Assembly (NCBI RefSeq): GCF_001466305.1
Contig: NZ_JWID01000005.1
Coordinates: 1-64,000 of the forward strand
Length of the DNA: 64,000 nt
Origin: Defluviitalea phaphyphila
GTDB lineage: Bacteria; Bacillota; Clostridia; Lachnospirales; Defluviitaleaceae
Direction: 5' to 3'
Made by a program: the position numbers and the translations under genes
Notes under the pieces: model-generated
Told to the model about the DNA's origin: nothing
The model's input: only the letters and a program-made list of their open reading frames with translations
Database searches by the model: none
Part shown: positions 43,972 through 52,703 of the stretch, piece by piece
Layout: each line of letters starts with the position of its first letter
Position numbering within the stretch: position 1 is the stretch's first letter

Positions 43972-44000
43972 TTGACATTTCATCTTATTTATGTTATACT
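43972..44000 (+). promoter_or_regulatory. Downstream veg promoter
   Basis: Perfect TTGACA (43972-43977), 17 bases, TATACT (43995-44000). It sits only 40 bases after the first promoter, giving veg two strong starts. Confidence 0.75.
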
Positions 44001-44034
44001 GAGCAAAGTGACGTAGGATGAGGTGATATTAGTG

Positions 44035-44286
44035 ATGGTAAGTCAAGATCTTTCTAAAATTAGAAAAAATATTCAAGAGTACGTAGGTACTAGGGTAAAA
44101 CTTAAGACTAATAAAGGAAGACGAAAAATTATTATCAATGAAGGAATACTAGAAGACGCTTATCCTAGTGTATTTGTGGTTAAAGTAAAAAATGCTTTTG
44201 AAGACACTTTTAGGACGATTTCTTATAGCTATACAGATATACTTACTAAAACAGTAGAGCTTTCGTTTTATAAAGATAATGATTAA
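44035..44286 (+). CDS. veg: Veg family protein
   Basis: A small protein of 83 residues (DLSKIRKNIQEYVGTRVKLK, SYSYTDILTKTVEL), highly expressed in Bacillus, where Veg affects biofilm matrix genes and spore outgrowth. The fold is a small beta-barrel. Two upstream in-frame GTG codons are less likely than ATG 44035, which lies seven bases after AGGTGAT. Two consensus promoters and a strong terminator frame it. Order yabG-veg-sipL-ispE supports the call. Confidence 0.93.
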   Translation: MVSQDLSKIRKNIQEYVGTRVKLKTNKGRRKIIINEGILEDAYPSVFVVKVKNAFEDTFRTISYSYTDILTKTVELSFYKDND

Positions 44287-44289
44287 GGG

Positions 44290-44319
44290 CAAATCAATTA
44301 ATTTGATTTGTTCTTTTTT
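44290..44319 (+). terminator. Terminator after veg
   Basis: CAAATCAA (44290-44297) pairs with TTGATTTG (44303-44310), followed by a long T run. Confidence 0.85.
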
Positions 44320-44331
44320 TTTATTTTTTTG

Positions 44332-44361
44332 TCATAAATTACTTAGTATTTATCATACATT
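44332..44361 (+). promoter_or_regulatory. Sigma-E-like promoter of sipL
   Basis: TCATAAAT (44332-44339), 14 bases, then CATACATT (44354-44361). This matches the mother-cell sigma-E consensus (roughly KMATATT, 13-14 bases, CATACAnT) and suits sipL, which is sigma-E dependent in Clostridioides difficile. Confidence 0.6.
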
Positions 44362-44407
44362 TTATATAGACAAAGGTCCTGAGGAGGGAATTTAAGGAGG
44401 GAAATTT

Positions 44408-45982
44408 ATGGCATTAGAATTTATAAAAGACAGTATAGAATTTGACCAACAAGTATGCAAGGAAAAGGTTCAGGTGATTGTGGAAGAAGATATTATAGTT
44501 CCTGATGTAAAGCCAGATATAGTAAAAGTTTTACAACTGGATGGTAAGGTAAATCTAGAACAGGTGGAAATTTTTACAGATAGACTAAATTACAGAGGAG
44601 AAGTTAAAGTATGCATACTTTATGCTGCAGAAGGCTCTGATAGATTAGTACATAGTATGGTGGTAAGTTTACCCTTAGATGATTTTATTAACATGGATGG
44701 GATAAAAAAAGAAATGACTTATACTCTAGAGCATAATCTAGAACATTTAGATTTTATGTTAATAAATTCCAGAAAATTAACTATAAAGGCATTAGTTGAA
44801 ATTGAAGCTAAGGTAGCAGAAAAAATAGAAAATGAAATTATAGTAGGAGTTAATAGTTCACTTCCTATTCAAATACAAAAAAAATCTTTTGATTTTTATA
44901 GAACAATAGCAGCGAATCAAGATAAAATGATAATAAAAGATGAATTATCGGTTCCAACAGGTAAACCTAATATACATGAAATATTAAATACAGATATAAA
45001 ACTTTGCAATAAGGAATTTAAAGTAGGCAATGGAGTAATTAGTTTAAAAGGAGACTTAAATATAAAAACTCTTTACGCAGGGTCCATGACGGAAAATCAA
45101 ATGGATTATATGGAACATCAAATACCTTTTAATGGAACTATAGAATGTCCAGGAGCAAAAGAAGGAATGTTTTGTAATATTGATATAAAAATGATAAATG
45201 AATATATTCAAGTACGACCAGATTTAGATGGAGAAGAAAGAATACTAGATGTAGAAGTAGTGTTACTTGTTAATGCTAAGGCAATTTCTATGGAAGAAGT
45301 TCAAATTATAGATGATGCTTATTGTCCAGGGAAAAATATTAAGTTAGAAAAGAAAAAACTTTTATATAAAAAAATACTTAATAAAAATAGAGAAAATATT
45401 TTGTTAAATGAGAATATAAGTCTAGATTCAGATGCTTTAGATATTGATTATATATATAATGTTAAAGTAAAGCCTAATATAGAAGAAATTAAATTAATGG
45501 AAAATAAAATATTCTTAGAAGGAGTTTTTGAAATAGAATTAGTATATATTACACAAGATAATGAAGAGCCAATATGTAATTATGAAACTATTATACCGTT
45601 TAATCAAAGTTTAGAGGCTGAAAAAAGTAATATAGATAAAAAAGTAGAAATACAATTTGATATAGATGATATTTTATGTAATCTTATTTCTAAAAAGGAT
45701 GTAGAAATTAAAATAATTCTAGGAATAGATTTTGAAATTATAGATGAACAAGAAACAGATATTATTACAGATATGACAGAAGAAGATATAGACCCTAATA
45801 CATTTATTAATATGCCTAGTTTAATAATTTATATGGTGCAAGATGGAGATACTTTATGGAAAATTGCAAAAAAATATAATTCTACTATAGAAGAATTGGT
45901 ATCTATTAATGATATAGAAGACCCTGATAATATATATCCAGGGCAGAAACTTCTTATAATTAAAAAAGTAGTAACAGGTTAA
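44408..45982 (+). CDS. sipL: SpoIVA-interacting coat morphogenetic protein SipL
   Basis: A 524-residue cytoplasmic mother-cell protein with repeated SPOCS (DUF3794) units (IVEEDIIVPDVKPDIVKVL at residue 23, VKVKPNIEEIKLMENKIFLEG near 355) and a C-terminal LysM domain (MVQDGDTLWKIAKKYNST, then PGQKLLIIKK; about 476-520). This architecture and length are those of SipL, which binds SpoIVA through LysM and tethers the coat to the forespore. The ATG follows AAGGAGG and a sigma-E-like promoter is placed right. It is flanked by veg and ispE as in other clostridia. Confidence 0.9.
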   Translation: MALEFIKDSIEFDQQVCKEKVQVIVEEDIIVPDVKPDIVKVLQLDGKVNLEQVEIFTDRLNYRGEVKVCILYAAEGSDRLVHSMVVSLPLDDFINMDGIKKEMTYTLEHNLEHLDFMLINSRKLTIKALVEIEAKVAEKIENEIIVGVNSSLPIQIQKKSFDFYRTIAANQDKMIIKDELSVPTGKPNIHEILNTDIKLCNKEFKVGNGVISLKGDLNIKTLYAGSMTENQMDYMEHQIPFNGTIECPGAKEGMFCNIDIKMINEYIQVRPDLDGEERILDVEVVLLVNAKAISMEEVQIIDDAYCPGKNIKLEKKKLLYKKILNKNRENILLNENISLDSDALDIDYIYNVKVKPNIEEIKLMENKIFLEGVFEIELVYITQDNEEPICNYETIIPFNQSLEAEKSNIDKKVEIQFDIDDILCNLISKKDVEIKIILGIDFEIIDEQETDIITDMTEEDIDPNTFINMPSLIIYMVQDGDTLWKIAKKYNSTIEELVSINDIEDPDNIYPGQKLLIIKKVVTG

Positions 45983-46005
45983 AGCTTGCTTTGCAAGCTT
46001 TTTTA
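45981..46005 (+). terminator. Terminator after sipL
   Basis: AAAGCTTGC (45981-45989) pairs with GCAAGCTTT (45993-46001) around TTT, then T. Confidence 0.85.
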
Positions 46006-46006
46006 T

Positions 46007-46036
46007 TTGACTTATATTTAAATTATTGTATATAAT
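46007..46036 (+). promoter_or_regulatory. Sigma-A-like promoter of ispE
   Basis: TTGACT (46007-46012), 18 bases, TATAAT (46031-46036). It lies across the upstream in-frame codons of ispE and so supports the later start. Confidence 0.6.
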
Positions 46037-46070
46037 ATTAAGTATACAAATTATAGAGTGGAATGATAAA

Positions 46071-46952
46071 ATGGATGCTATGCATAAGATAGAATTAAAA
46101 GCTAGAGCAAAAATAAATTTAACTCTTGATGTAATAGGGAAAAGAGAAGACGGATATCATGATGTAGAAATGATTATGCAAACTGTAAATTTGTGTGATC
46201 ATGTTACTATTAGAAAAATGAAAGCTCCAGGAATTATTTTAAAAACAGATTTTAAATGGCTTCCAGAGGATGAAAGAAATCTTGCGTATAAGGCAGCTAA
46301 AGAAATGGTTAAAACCTATGGTATAAAAGAAGGTATTTTAATTGAACTAAAAAAAAGGATACCAATTGCAGCAGGCCTTGCAGGAGGTAGTTCGGATGCA
46401 GCTGCAGTTTTTGTAGGAATTAATAAACTATTTAATTTAAAACTTTCAAAAAAAGAATTAATGGATTTAGGAGTTAAACTAGGAGCAGATATTCCCTATT
46501 GCATTCTAAGAGGTACAGTTTTAGCTGAAGGGATAGGAGAAAAATTAACAAAACTTCCTCCCATGCCTTTTTGCTATGTAGTTATTGCAAAACCACCTAT
46601 TAGTGTATCAACAGCTTATGTGTACAAAAATTTAAATTTAGAAAAATTATCCTCTCATCCAGATACTAAAAAGATGATACAAGCAATTAAAAATAAAGAT
46701 TTATATAATATATCAAATAATCTTGGGAATGTATTAGAAAGTGTAACTATAAAAAAATATCCTATTATTAATGATATTAAAAAAACTATGATAGAATATG
46801 GCGCTATGGGAGCATTAATGAGTGGTAGTGGCCCTTCAGTGTTTGGGCTTTTTAAGACTAAAAAGGAAGCTCAAAATTTAGCCAAAGAATTTAAACTTCA
46901 TCATAATCTTAAAAATGTTTTTGTGACAACAATATTTAACAGGAGAGGTTAG
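46071..46952 (+). CDS. ispE: 4-diphosphocytidyl-2-C-methyl-D-erythritol kinase
   Basis: GHMP kinase of the non-mevalonate (MEP) isoprenoid pathway, phosphorylating CDP-methylerythritol. Signature elements: AKINLTLDVIGKREDGYHDV at the N-terminus, the ATP loop PIAAGLAGGSSDAAAVFVG and the C-terminal MSGSGPSVFGLF. 293 residues. The start is taken at ATG 46071 because an earlier start at 46026 would lie before the likely transcription start. It is followed by a GntR gene one base later, so they share a transcript. Confidence 0.94.
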   Translation: MDAMHKIELKARAKINLTLDVIGKREDGYHDVEMIMQTVNLCDHVTIRKMKAPGIILKTDFKWLPEDERNLAYKAAKEMVKTYGIKEGILIELKKRIPIAAGLAGGSSDAAAVFVGINKLFNLKLSKKELMDLGVKLGADIPYCILRGTVLAEGIGEKLTKLPPMPFCYVVIAKPPISVSTAYVYKNLNLEKLSSHPDTKKMIQAIKNKDLYNISNNLGNVLESVTIKKYPIINDIKKTMIEYGAMGALMSGSGPSVFGLFKTKKEAQNLAKEFKLHHNLKNVFVTTIFNRRG

Positions 46953-46953
46953 C

Positions 46954-47637
46954 ATGGATAAAGATATGTTAAACGTTAATTTAAATGAATATCTTCCACT
47001 TAGGGATGTAGTATTTAATACACTTAGAAAAGCTATTTTATCTGGTGATTTAAAACCTGGGGAAAGGCTTATGGAAAAGCAATTAGCAGAAAAAATGGGA
47101 GTTAGTAGAACTCCTGTTAGAGAAGCTATAAGAAAGCTAGAATTAGAAGGTTTTGTTGTAATGATTCCAAGAAAAGGCGCCCAGGTTGCAGAAATCACCG
47201 AAAAGGATATACAAGATGTATTAGAAGTTAGAGGTGCTTTAGAAGCCTTAGCTGTAAAACTTGCTTGCAGTAAGATGAGCAAAGAAAATTTACAAGAACT
47301 AGAAAAAGCTATGAAAGGTTTTGCTGATGCAGCAGACAAAGAAGATATTAATGGAATGATAGAAAAAGATGTGGAATTCCATGATATTATTTTTAAATCT
47401 ACTAAAAATGAAAAACTTATTCAAATAGTAAACAATTTAAGAGAACAGATTCATAGATATAGGGTAGCATATTTAAAAAGTTTTGATAATTTTAGAATTA
47501 TTCAAGAAGAACATGAAGAAATTTTAAAATCTATTAAAAATAGAGATGAAAAATTAGCAGAAGAAGTAGCTATAAAACATATTAAAAACCAAGAACAAGC
47601 AGTTATTAAGTTTATAAGATCAGGAACAAATAATTAA
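46954..47637 (+). CDS. GntR-family transcriptional regulator (FCD type)
   Basis: A 227-residue regulator with an N-terminal winged helix (LAEKMGVSRTPVREAIRKLE, residues about 45-65) and a C-terminal FCD ligand-binding domain rich in helices. Three His expected for FCD metal binding seem present (EFHDIIF, EEHEEIL, IKHIKNQ). Genes of this group often follow ispE in clostridia. The effector and targets are unknown. The ATG is preceded by AGGAGAGG at the end of ispE. Confidence 0.92.
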   Translation: MDKDMLNVNLNEYLPLRDVVFNTLRKAILSGDLKPGERLMEKQLAEKMGVSRTPVREAIRKLELEGFVVMIPRKGAQVAEITEKDIQDVLEVRGALEALAVKLACSKMSKENLQELEKAMKGFADAADKEDINGMIEKDVEFHDIIFKSTKNEKLIQIVNNLREQIHRYRVAYLKSFDNFRIIQEEHEEILKSIKNRDEKLAEEVAIKHIKNQEQAVIKFIRSGTNN

Positions 47638-47671
47638 ACACCTACAGGAATTTTCCTGTAGGTGTTTTTTT
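47636..47671 (+). terminator. Terminator after the GntR gene
   Basis: A 13-bp stem AAACACCTACAGG / CCTGTAGGTGTTT around a 6-base loop, then T. Confidence 0.88.
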
Positions 47672-47729
47672 ATGAATAAAATTAAAAAAAATACAGAAAA
47701 TGAAATTAAAAGAAATAAGGAGATAAAGT

Positions 47730-47940
47730 ATGTATTGGATATTAAAAAAAATTATGAGTATTTATTCCTTGTGGACAATGATACTAATAATTATTATTGG
47801 ATTATTTACTTTTTTTAATGATTCAAAGGTTCTAGAGTCAAAAAAAAAAATTAAAAGAATCTAAATTAGCTAAAATAATTGGGATTACATATATTATAGG
47901 AGGAATAGGAGTTTTTATATTAATTAAGATATTACTTTGA
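47730..47940 (+). pseudogene. Small two-helix membrane protein gene interrupted at an A11 tract
   Basis: The frame starts at ATG 47730 behind AAGGAGAT and encodes a first hydrophobic segment (MILIIIIGLFTFF). It meets eleven A (47840-47850) and then stops at 47862-47864 after 44 residues. Removing one A joins it to a second helix (IIGITYIIGGIGVFILIKILL) and a stop at 47938-47940, just before the gerA-type operon, giving 69 residues. The full form resembles small membrane proteins (CLC_0170-like) that clostridia keep near gerA genes, as I recall it. This may be a true frameshift, transcriptional slippage on the A run, or a sequencing error. Confidence 0.6.
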
Positions 47941-47954
47941 ATAGGAGGCAAAAA

Positions 47955-49538
47955 ATGAAAAAAATTAAAAATTGGTTTAATAAATTAAAATGGGAAGATG
48001 AATTTCATGATGAAGATAATAAAGTTACTATTCCTCTTTCAAAGAATTTAGACGAAAATATAAAGAATTTAGAAATACTTTTTAAGGATTGTGGAGATTT
48101 TGTAAAAAGGAAATTTCCCATAGGAATTAACAAAGAATTAAATATGTTTATTGGATATATTGATTTAATGATTGATAGAAGGGTTATAGAGGAATCCTTA
48201 TTAGAACAGTTAATATTACAAGTTAGAAGTGTATCACCTAGTATGGATAAAATAAAATCATCTATATATGAATTTATTAGAGATGGAGGGATAGCAACTG
48301 CGGATGTAAAAGAAGTAGAAACCTTAGATGAAGCAGTTCTTGCTGTTTTATCAGGGGATACTATATTACTTATAGATGGATATGCAAAGGTTATAGTAAT
48401 TGGAACTAAAGGATGGCCTAATAGGGGAATTCAAAATCCAGATTCAGAAGTTGTTGTAAGAGGTCCTAAGGAAGCATTTAGCGAAGCACTTAGGATGAAT
48501 ACAGTTTTAATTAGAAGAAGAATAAGAGATACAAAACTTAAAGTTAAACAACTTCGAATAGGAAATAGAAGTAGAACAGATATTGCACTTATGTATATAG
48601 AAGATATTGTTAGAAAAGATATATTAGAAGAAGTGGAAAAGAGATTAAATAATTTTAAGATAGATGGAATACTAGATAGTGGAAATATAGAACAATTAAT
48701 AGAAGATAATTGGAAAAGTCCTTTTCCTCAAATCCAAGGAACTCAAAGACCGGATAAAGCTTCTTCTGCAATATTAGAAGGAAGAATTGCTATTATTGTT
48801 GATAATAGTCCTTTTGTACTTTTAATACCAACTACTATAAATAGTTTTTTTAAATCTTCAGAAGATTATTATCAAAGATGGAGTATTATGAGTTTTACAA
48901 GATTTATACGCTATATAGCTGCAATTTTTTCAGCAGCAATACCGGGGTTTTATATAGCTTTAACTGATTATCACCCATCTATGATACCTACTCCTCTTAC
49001 TATGGCTATAGCTGCTTCAAGAGAAGCAGTTCCTTTTCCCTCAGTCGTAGAAGTAGTTTTAATGGAATTAGCTTTTGAACTTCTTAGAGAAGCTGGAATA
49101 AGGCTTCCAGGGCCTATAGGTAATACCATTGGTATTGTAGGAGGTATTATTATAGGGCAAGCAGCAGTTGAAGCTAAAATAGTAAGTCCTATAGTGGTTA
49201 TTATTGTATCAGTTACAGCTATTTCTAGTTTTGCTATACCAGATGATTCTTTAACAGTAGGCTTTAGACTTATAAAATATCTTATTATTGCCTTTTCTGC
49301 AGTTCTTGGGTTATATGGATTTTTATTAGGAGGGCTTGTTGTACTTATTCATCTTGTTTCATTAAAAAGTTTTGGTATTCCTTATATGTTTCCTTACGTA
49401 TCTTCTGTAATAAATAATTATTATGATTTAAAAGATTCTATATTTAGATTGCCAATATTTATGATAAATAAAAGACCAATTTTTGCAAGACCGAATGAAA
49501 AAATAAGATTAAAAATAAAAAATAAAAAAGGGGAGTAG
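47955..49538 (+). CDS. Spore germination protein GerA family (A subunit)
   Basis: The A subunit of a nutrient germinant receptor in the spore inner membrane, 527 residues. A soluble N-terminal half (KRKFPIGINKELNMFIGYID, TVLIRRRIRDTKLKVKQLRIG) is followed by about five membrane segments starting near residue 300 (FIRYIAAIFSAAIPGFYIAL). The AIAASREAVPFPSVVEVVLMEL-type region is typical of the family. An in-frame TTG upstream is not used since AGGAGG lies 6 bases before ATG 47955. The operon continues with B and C subunits. Germinant specificity cannot be read. Confidence 0.93.
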   Translation: MKKIKNWFNKLKWEDEFHDEDNKVTIPLSKNLDENIKNLEILFKDCGDFVKRKFPIGINKELNMFIGYIDLMIDRRVIEESLLEQLILQVRSVSPSMDKIKSSIYEFIRDGGIATADVKEVETLDEAVLAVLSGDTILLIDGYAKVIVIGTKGWPNRGIQNPDSEVVVRGPKEAFSEALRMNTVLIRRRIRDTKLKVKQLRIGNRSRTDIALMYIEDIVRKDILEEVEKRLNNFKIDGILDSGNIEQLIEDNWKSPFPQIQGTQRPDKASSAILEGRIAIIVDNSPFVLLIPTTINSFFKSSEDYYQRWSIMSFTRFIRYIAAIFSAAIPGFYIALTDYHPSMIPTPLTMAIAASREAVPFPSVVEVVLMELAFELLREAGIRLPGPIGNTIGIVGGIIIGQAAVEAKIVSPIVVIIVSVTAISSFAIPDDSLTVGFRLIKYLIIAFSAVLGLYGFLLGGLVVLIHLVSLKSFGIPYMFPYVSSVINNYYDLKDSIFRLPIFMINKRPIFARPNEKIRLKIKNKKGE

Positions 49539-49547
49539 AATCACATT

Positions 49548-50654
49548 ATGTTTTCTCAAAATAATAAAATTTCCATGAGACAATTAGAAATTCTACTCTT
49601 TTTGGATTTATTTAGTACAGCAGTACTTATTTTACCTAGAAGAGCAGCAGAATTTGCTAATCAAGATGGGTGGATAATAGTAATATTATCAACATTTTTA
49701 GCTCTTTTTTATAGTTGGATTATTACATATTTAGCTAGTCGTTTTCCTAAAGATACCTTTGTAGAATTTTCTTCAAAGATTTTATCAAAACCCGTAGGGA
49801 TAATCCTTAGTTTATTTCTTTTTATAAAAATATGTTTTAATACAGCTATGGAGTTAAGGATTTTTGGAGAGTTAGTAAAACAAATTCTTCTTCCAAGAAC
49901 CCCCATAGAAGTTATCATGATTTCTATGTTGTTTGTATCTGCTTATCTTGTAAGACAAGGATATGAAGCTAGAGGAAGACTTGGAGAGATTCTTTTTTTT
50001 GTTATATTTATACCCATAATATCTATTTTATTGTTTGTTTTACCAGTTACAGATTTTAGAAATCTCAAACCGATTCTTACAACCCCCTTGTCTAAATTAT
50101 TAAAAGGAAGTTATGATTTAGGATTTACATTTTCATATATAGAATTTCTTTTAATGGTTGCTCCTCTTGTAAAAAATCCTAAAGGTTTAAAAAAGTCAGC
50201 CTTTAAAGTAATTGGAATGGTTGGTTTTATAAATGTTATTTTAGTTATTGTTACTTTAGGAGTTTTTGGCTCTATAGAAACTAAAGAGCAAATATGGCCG
50301 GTAATAGGATTAATGCAAGTGATAGAAATTCCCGGAGCTTTTTTAGAAAGGCAAGACGCATTAATGATGATTTTTTGGATTACTTCTGTATTTTCTTTAA
50401 TAAGTGCAGGATTATATTTTGTAAGTTTTATTATTACAAGAATTATGGAAGTAGAAGAACATAAATTTTTAGTTTTTCCTATGATACCTATTATATATCT
50501 TATAGCTCTTATTCCTGATAATATTGCAGAAACTTTAGATTCAATAAATATTATGAAAAATTATTTTAGAATTTCATTTTTATTCCCCATACCACTTATT
50601 CTTATAATAGTTGCTAAGATAAGAAAGTTAGGTGAAACTATTGAGAAAAAATAA
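49548..50654 (+). CDS. Spore germination protein GerB family (permease-like B subunit)
   Basis: Membrane subunit of the receptor, 368 residues and about ten helices, of the endospore germination permease (amino-acid permease-like) family. MRQLEILLFLDLFSTAVLIL at the N-terminus and LVRQGYEARGRLGEILFF in the middle fit GerAB/GerKB. It probably holds the germinant-binding site. It starts 9 bases after the A subunit with GGGAG, and overlaps the C-subunit start. Confidence 0.92.
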   Translation: MFSQNNKISMRQLEILLFLDLFSTAVLILPRRAAEFANQDGWIIVILSTFLALFYSWIITYLASRFPKDTFVEFSSKILSKPVGIILSLFLFIKICFNTAMELRIFGELVKQILLPRTPIEVIMISMLFVSAYLVRQGYEARGRLGEILFFVIFIPIISILLFVLPVTDFRNLKPILTTPLSKLLKGSYDLGFTFSYIEFLLMVAPLVKNPKGLKKSAFKVIGMVGFINVILVIVTLGVFGSIETKEQIWPVIGLMQVIEIPGAFLERQDALMMIFWITSVFSLISAGLYFVSFIITRIMEVEEHKFLVFPMIPIIYLIALIPDNIAETLDSINIMKNYFRISFLFPIPLILIIVAKIRKLGETIEKK

Positions 50655-51798
50655 AATACTTGTATTTATTATAATATTTATTTTATGTATGCTTACAGGA
50701 TGTTGGGATAGTATGAGTATTGATAGAAGAGCCTTTATAGTGGCTGTTGGTATAGATAAATTTATATTTAATGAATTAGAGGACGAACCAAGTTTAAATA
50801 AACAAATTAATAGATATGAAATGACTTTTGCTATTCCCAATCTTCAAAAAGTAGTAGGAGAACAGGGGCTTAGTGATGAACCAAGATTTGTAAAAACTAG
50901 CGTAGGACCTACATTTATTAATACTTATAAAAATTTAGAAGGACGTATTAATAAAAACGCTTATTTTGGGCATACAAAAGCGATATTATTAGGGAAAGAA
51001 CTTTTAAAAGATAAGACTTTATTAAAAGAAACTTTAGATATTTTACAAAGAAATAATCAATTTAGTAGGAGTATACCAGTAGTATCTGTTGATGGAACTG
51101 CAAAAGAAGCTCTTATGGCCAATGCAGATATGCAGCCATTAATAGGAATATATATATCAGAATTATTTGAAAATAATGAAGGAGTAAATACTAGGTTTGA
51201 ACAAAGAACCTTAGGAGATCTTTTAAAAGATTTTAAAGAAGATAAAGGAGCGATTATACCTAAATTAAGTATAGGAGAAAAAGATATAAAGATTGCAGGA
51301 GCAGCACTTGTTAAAGATTATGAACTTAAAGGATGGTTAGATGAATATGAGGTAAGGGGCATGCTCTGGATTAAAAAAAATAATCAAAGATTAGAAGTGA
51401 GCATTCCTTATAAACATTTTTATATAGCATATCATGTATCCAATTCAAAATCAAAAATTACTTTTTATAAAGAAGAGGAAGATATTGTTTGTAGGGTATT
51501 AGTAGAGGCAGAGGGGAGATTAGAAGAATATATATTAGATGAAAATATATTAGATAATAAAGAAATTGAAAAAGTTGAAGATGCAATAGAAAAAAGCATA
51601 AAAGAAGAAATTGAAAATTCAATTCATATATTACAGAAGCAATATAATACAGATGTAATTAATATTGGGAAAGAATTAGAAAGACAAGACCCTAAACAAT
51701 GGGAATTAGTTAAGGATAATTGGGATGAAGTATTTGAAAAAATGAAATTTGATATTAATGTTAGTATAAATATTAGACGTATAGGGCAAATAAAATAG
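50641..51798 (+). CDS. Spore germination lipoprotein Ger(x)C family
   Basis: The lipoprotein C subunit, 385 residues. Signal peptide with lipobox LTGC (Cys near residue 21), then the three-domain GerC body with IDRRAFIVAVGIDK, GHTKAILLGKELL and IPVVSVDGTAKEAL. It lies on the outside of the inner spore membrane and needs lipidation for activity in Bacillus. Start is TTG 50641, spaced from GGTG; a GTG at 50632 is also in frame and would add three residues. The gene overlaps the B subunit, so the three form one operon. Confidence 0.92.
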   Translation: MRKNKILVFIIIFILCMLTGCWDSMSIDRRAFIVAVGIDKFIFNELEDEPSLNKQINRYEMTFAIPNLQKVVGEQGLSDEPRFVKTSVGPTFINTYKNLEGRINKNAYFGHTKAILLGKELLKDKTLLKETLDILQRNNQFSRSIPVVSVDGTAKEALMANADMQPLIGIYISELFENNEGVNTRFEQRTLGDLLKDFKEDKGAIIPKLSIGEKDIKIAGAALVKDYELKGWLDEYEVRGMLWIKKNNQRLEVSIPYKHFYIAYHVSNSKSKITFYKEEEDIVCRVLVEAEGRLEEYILDENILDNKEIEKVEDAIEKSIKEEIENSIHILQKQYNTDVINIGKELERQDPKQWELVKDNWDEVFEKMKFDINVSINIRRIGQIK

Positions 51799-51805
51799 TT
51801 TTTTT

Positions 51806-51834
51806 GTATAAAAAAAACTGAGATGGAAATAATA
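51806..51834 (+). promoter_or_regulatory. Sigma-F-like promoter of spoIIR
   Basis: GTATA (51806-51810), 14 bases, then GGAAATAATA (51825-51834), which fits the sigma-F -10 pattern GGnnAnAnTA at every fixed position. spoIIR is a known sigma-F gene, so gene and promoter agree. It starts just after the end of the GerC gene. Confidence 0.7.
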
Positions 51835-51860
51835 AAAATAAATCAAAAGGGGGAATAAAA

Positions 51861-52550
51861 ATGAAAATATTAAATTGGATTAAAAGAGAAAAGTTTATAT
51901 TATTATCTTCTATAATTTTAGGAATAATTATTACAGGGATATTTATTAATTATTCTAAACAATATTCTGATGCAATTCAAACAAGTTTATCAAAAAGTGT
52001 AATTCGATTTCACGTTATAGCTAATAGTGATTCTGATGAGGATCAAGATATAAAAAAAGAAGTCAGAGATGCTATTTTACAAGAAATGACTCCACTTCTT
52101 TCAACATCAAATAAAATAGATATTACAAGAAATATTATTATTCAAAATATGGACAAGATAAAAGAAATAGCCGAAAATGTAATAAAAGAAAGAGGGAAAG
52201 ATTATTCTGTTGAAGTTAGTTTAGGTCCTGCAGTATTTCCTACTAAACAATATGGAGACATAGTATTTCCTACAGGAGAATATGAAGCTCTTAAAGTATC
52301 TATAGGAGAAGCTAAAGGAAAGAATTGGTGGTGTGTTATGTTTCCACCTTTGTGTTTTGTAGATGTAACTCATGGAATAGTTCCACAAGAAAATAAGGAA
52401 GATTTAAAAAAAGTTCTTAATGAAGAAGAATATAAATTAGTAACAGGTGTAAGTTATGAAGATAATATTCCTGTTAAAGTTAAATTTAAAATTGTAGAAT
52501 GGTGGCAAGAAAGAAAAATTAATAAAAAACATCAACTTGTAAAAGAATAA
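51861..52550 (+). CDS. spoIIR: Stage II sporulation protein R
   Basis: A forespore signalling protein of 229 residues, exported to the intermembrane space to trigger SpoIIGA cleavage of pro-sigma-E in the mother cell. N-terminal helix (FILLSSIILGIIITGIFI), then VIRFHVIANSDSDEDQDIK, the family's most conserved stretch, and GKNWWCVMFPPLCFVD near residue 160. GGGGGA precedes the ATG. A sigma-F-like promoter lies just upstream, and a 20-bp stem terminator follows. Confidence 0.95.
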   Translation: MKILNWIKREKFILLSSIILGIIITGIFINYSKQYSDAIQTSLSKSVIRFHVIANSDSDEDQDIKKEVRDAILQEMTPLLSTSNKIDITRNIIIQNMDKIKEIAENVIKERGKDYSVEVSLGPAVFPTKQYGDIVFPTGEYEALKVSIGEAKGKNWWCVMFPPLCFVDVTHGIVPQENKEDLKKVLNEEEYKLVTGVSYEDNIPVKVKFKIVEWWQERKINKKHQLVKE

Positions 52551-52554
52551 ACAT

Positions 52555-52599
52555 AAAAAATTTAGCTTTATAACATTTGTTATAAAGCTAAATTTTTTT
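52555..52599 (+). terminator. Terminator after spoIIR
   Basis: Long stem (52555-52574 with 52579-52598, core TTTAGCTTTATAAC) with a 4-base loop, ending in T. Confidence 0.87.
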
Positions 52600-52628
52600 A
52601 TATTATTGTCTAATTTTGTTTAAAAATA

Positions 52629-52657
52629 TTGAAAAAAAATAGGTTGTATTATAAAAT
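52629..52657 (+). promoter_or_regulatory. Candidate promoter of the sigma/anti-sigma pair
   Basis: TTGAAA (52629-52634), 17 bases, TAAAAT (52652-52657). No AAC-type ECF -35 motif is obvious, so autoregulation is not evident. Confidence 0.35.
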
Positions 52658-52703
52658 AATAGTTACATTTACAAATAATATAAATATTAAAAGGAGGATT
52701 GAT

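Noticed and set aside
46026-46070. N-terminal extension of ispE
   Set aside because: It overlaps the likely -10 box at 46031-46036, and the GHMP kinase start fits ATG 46071.
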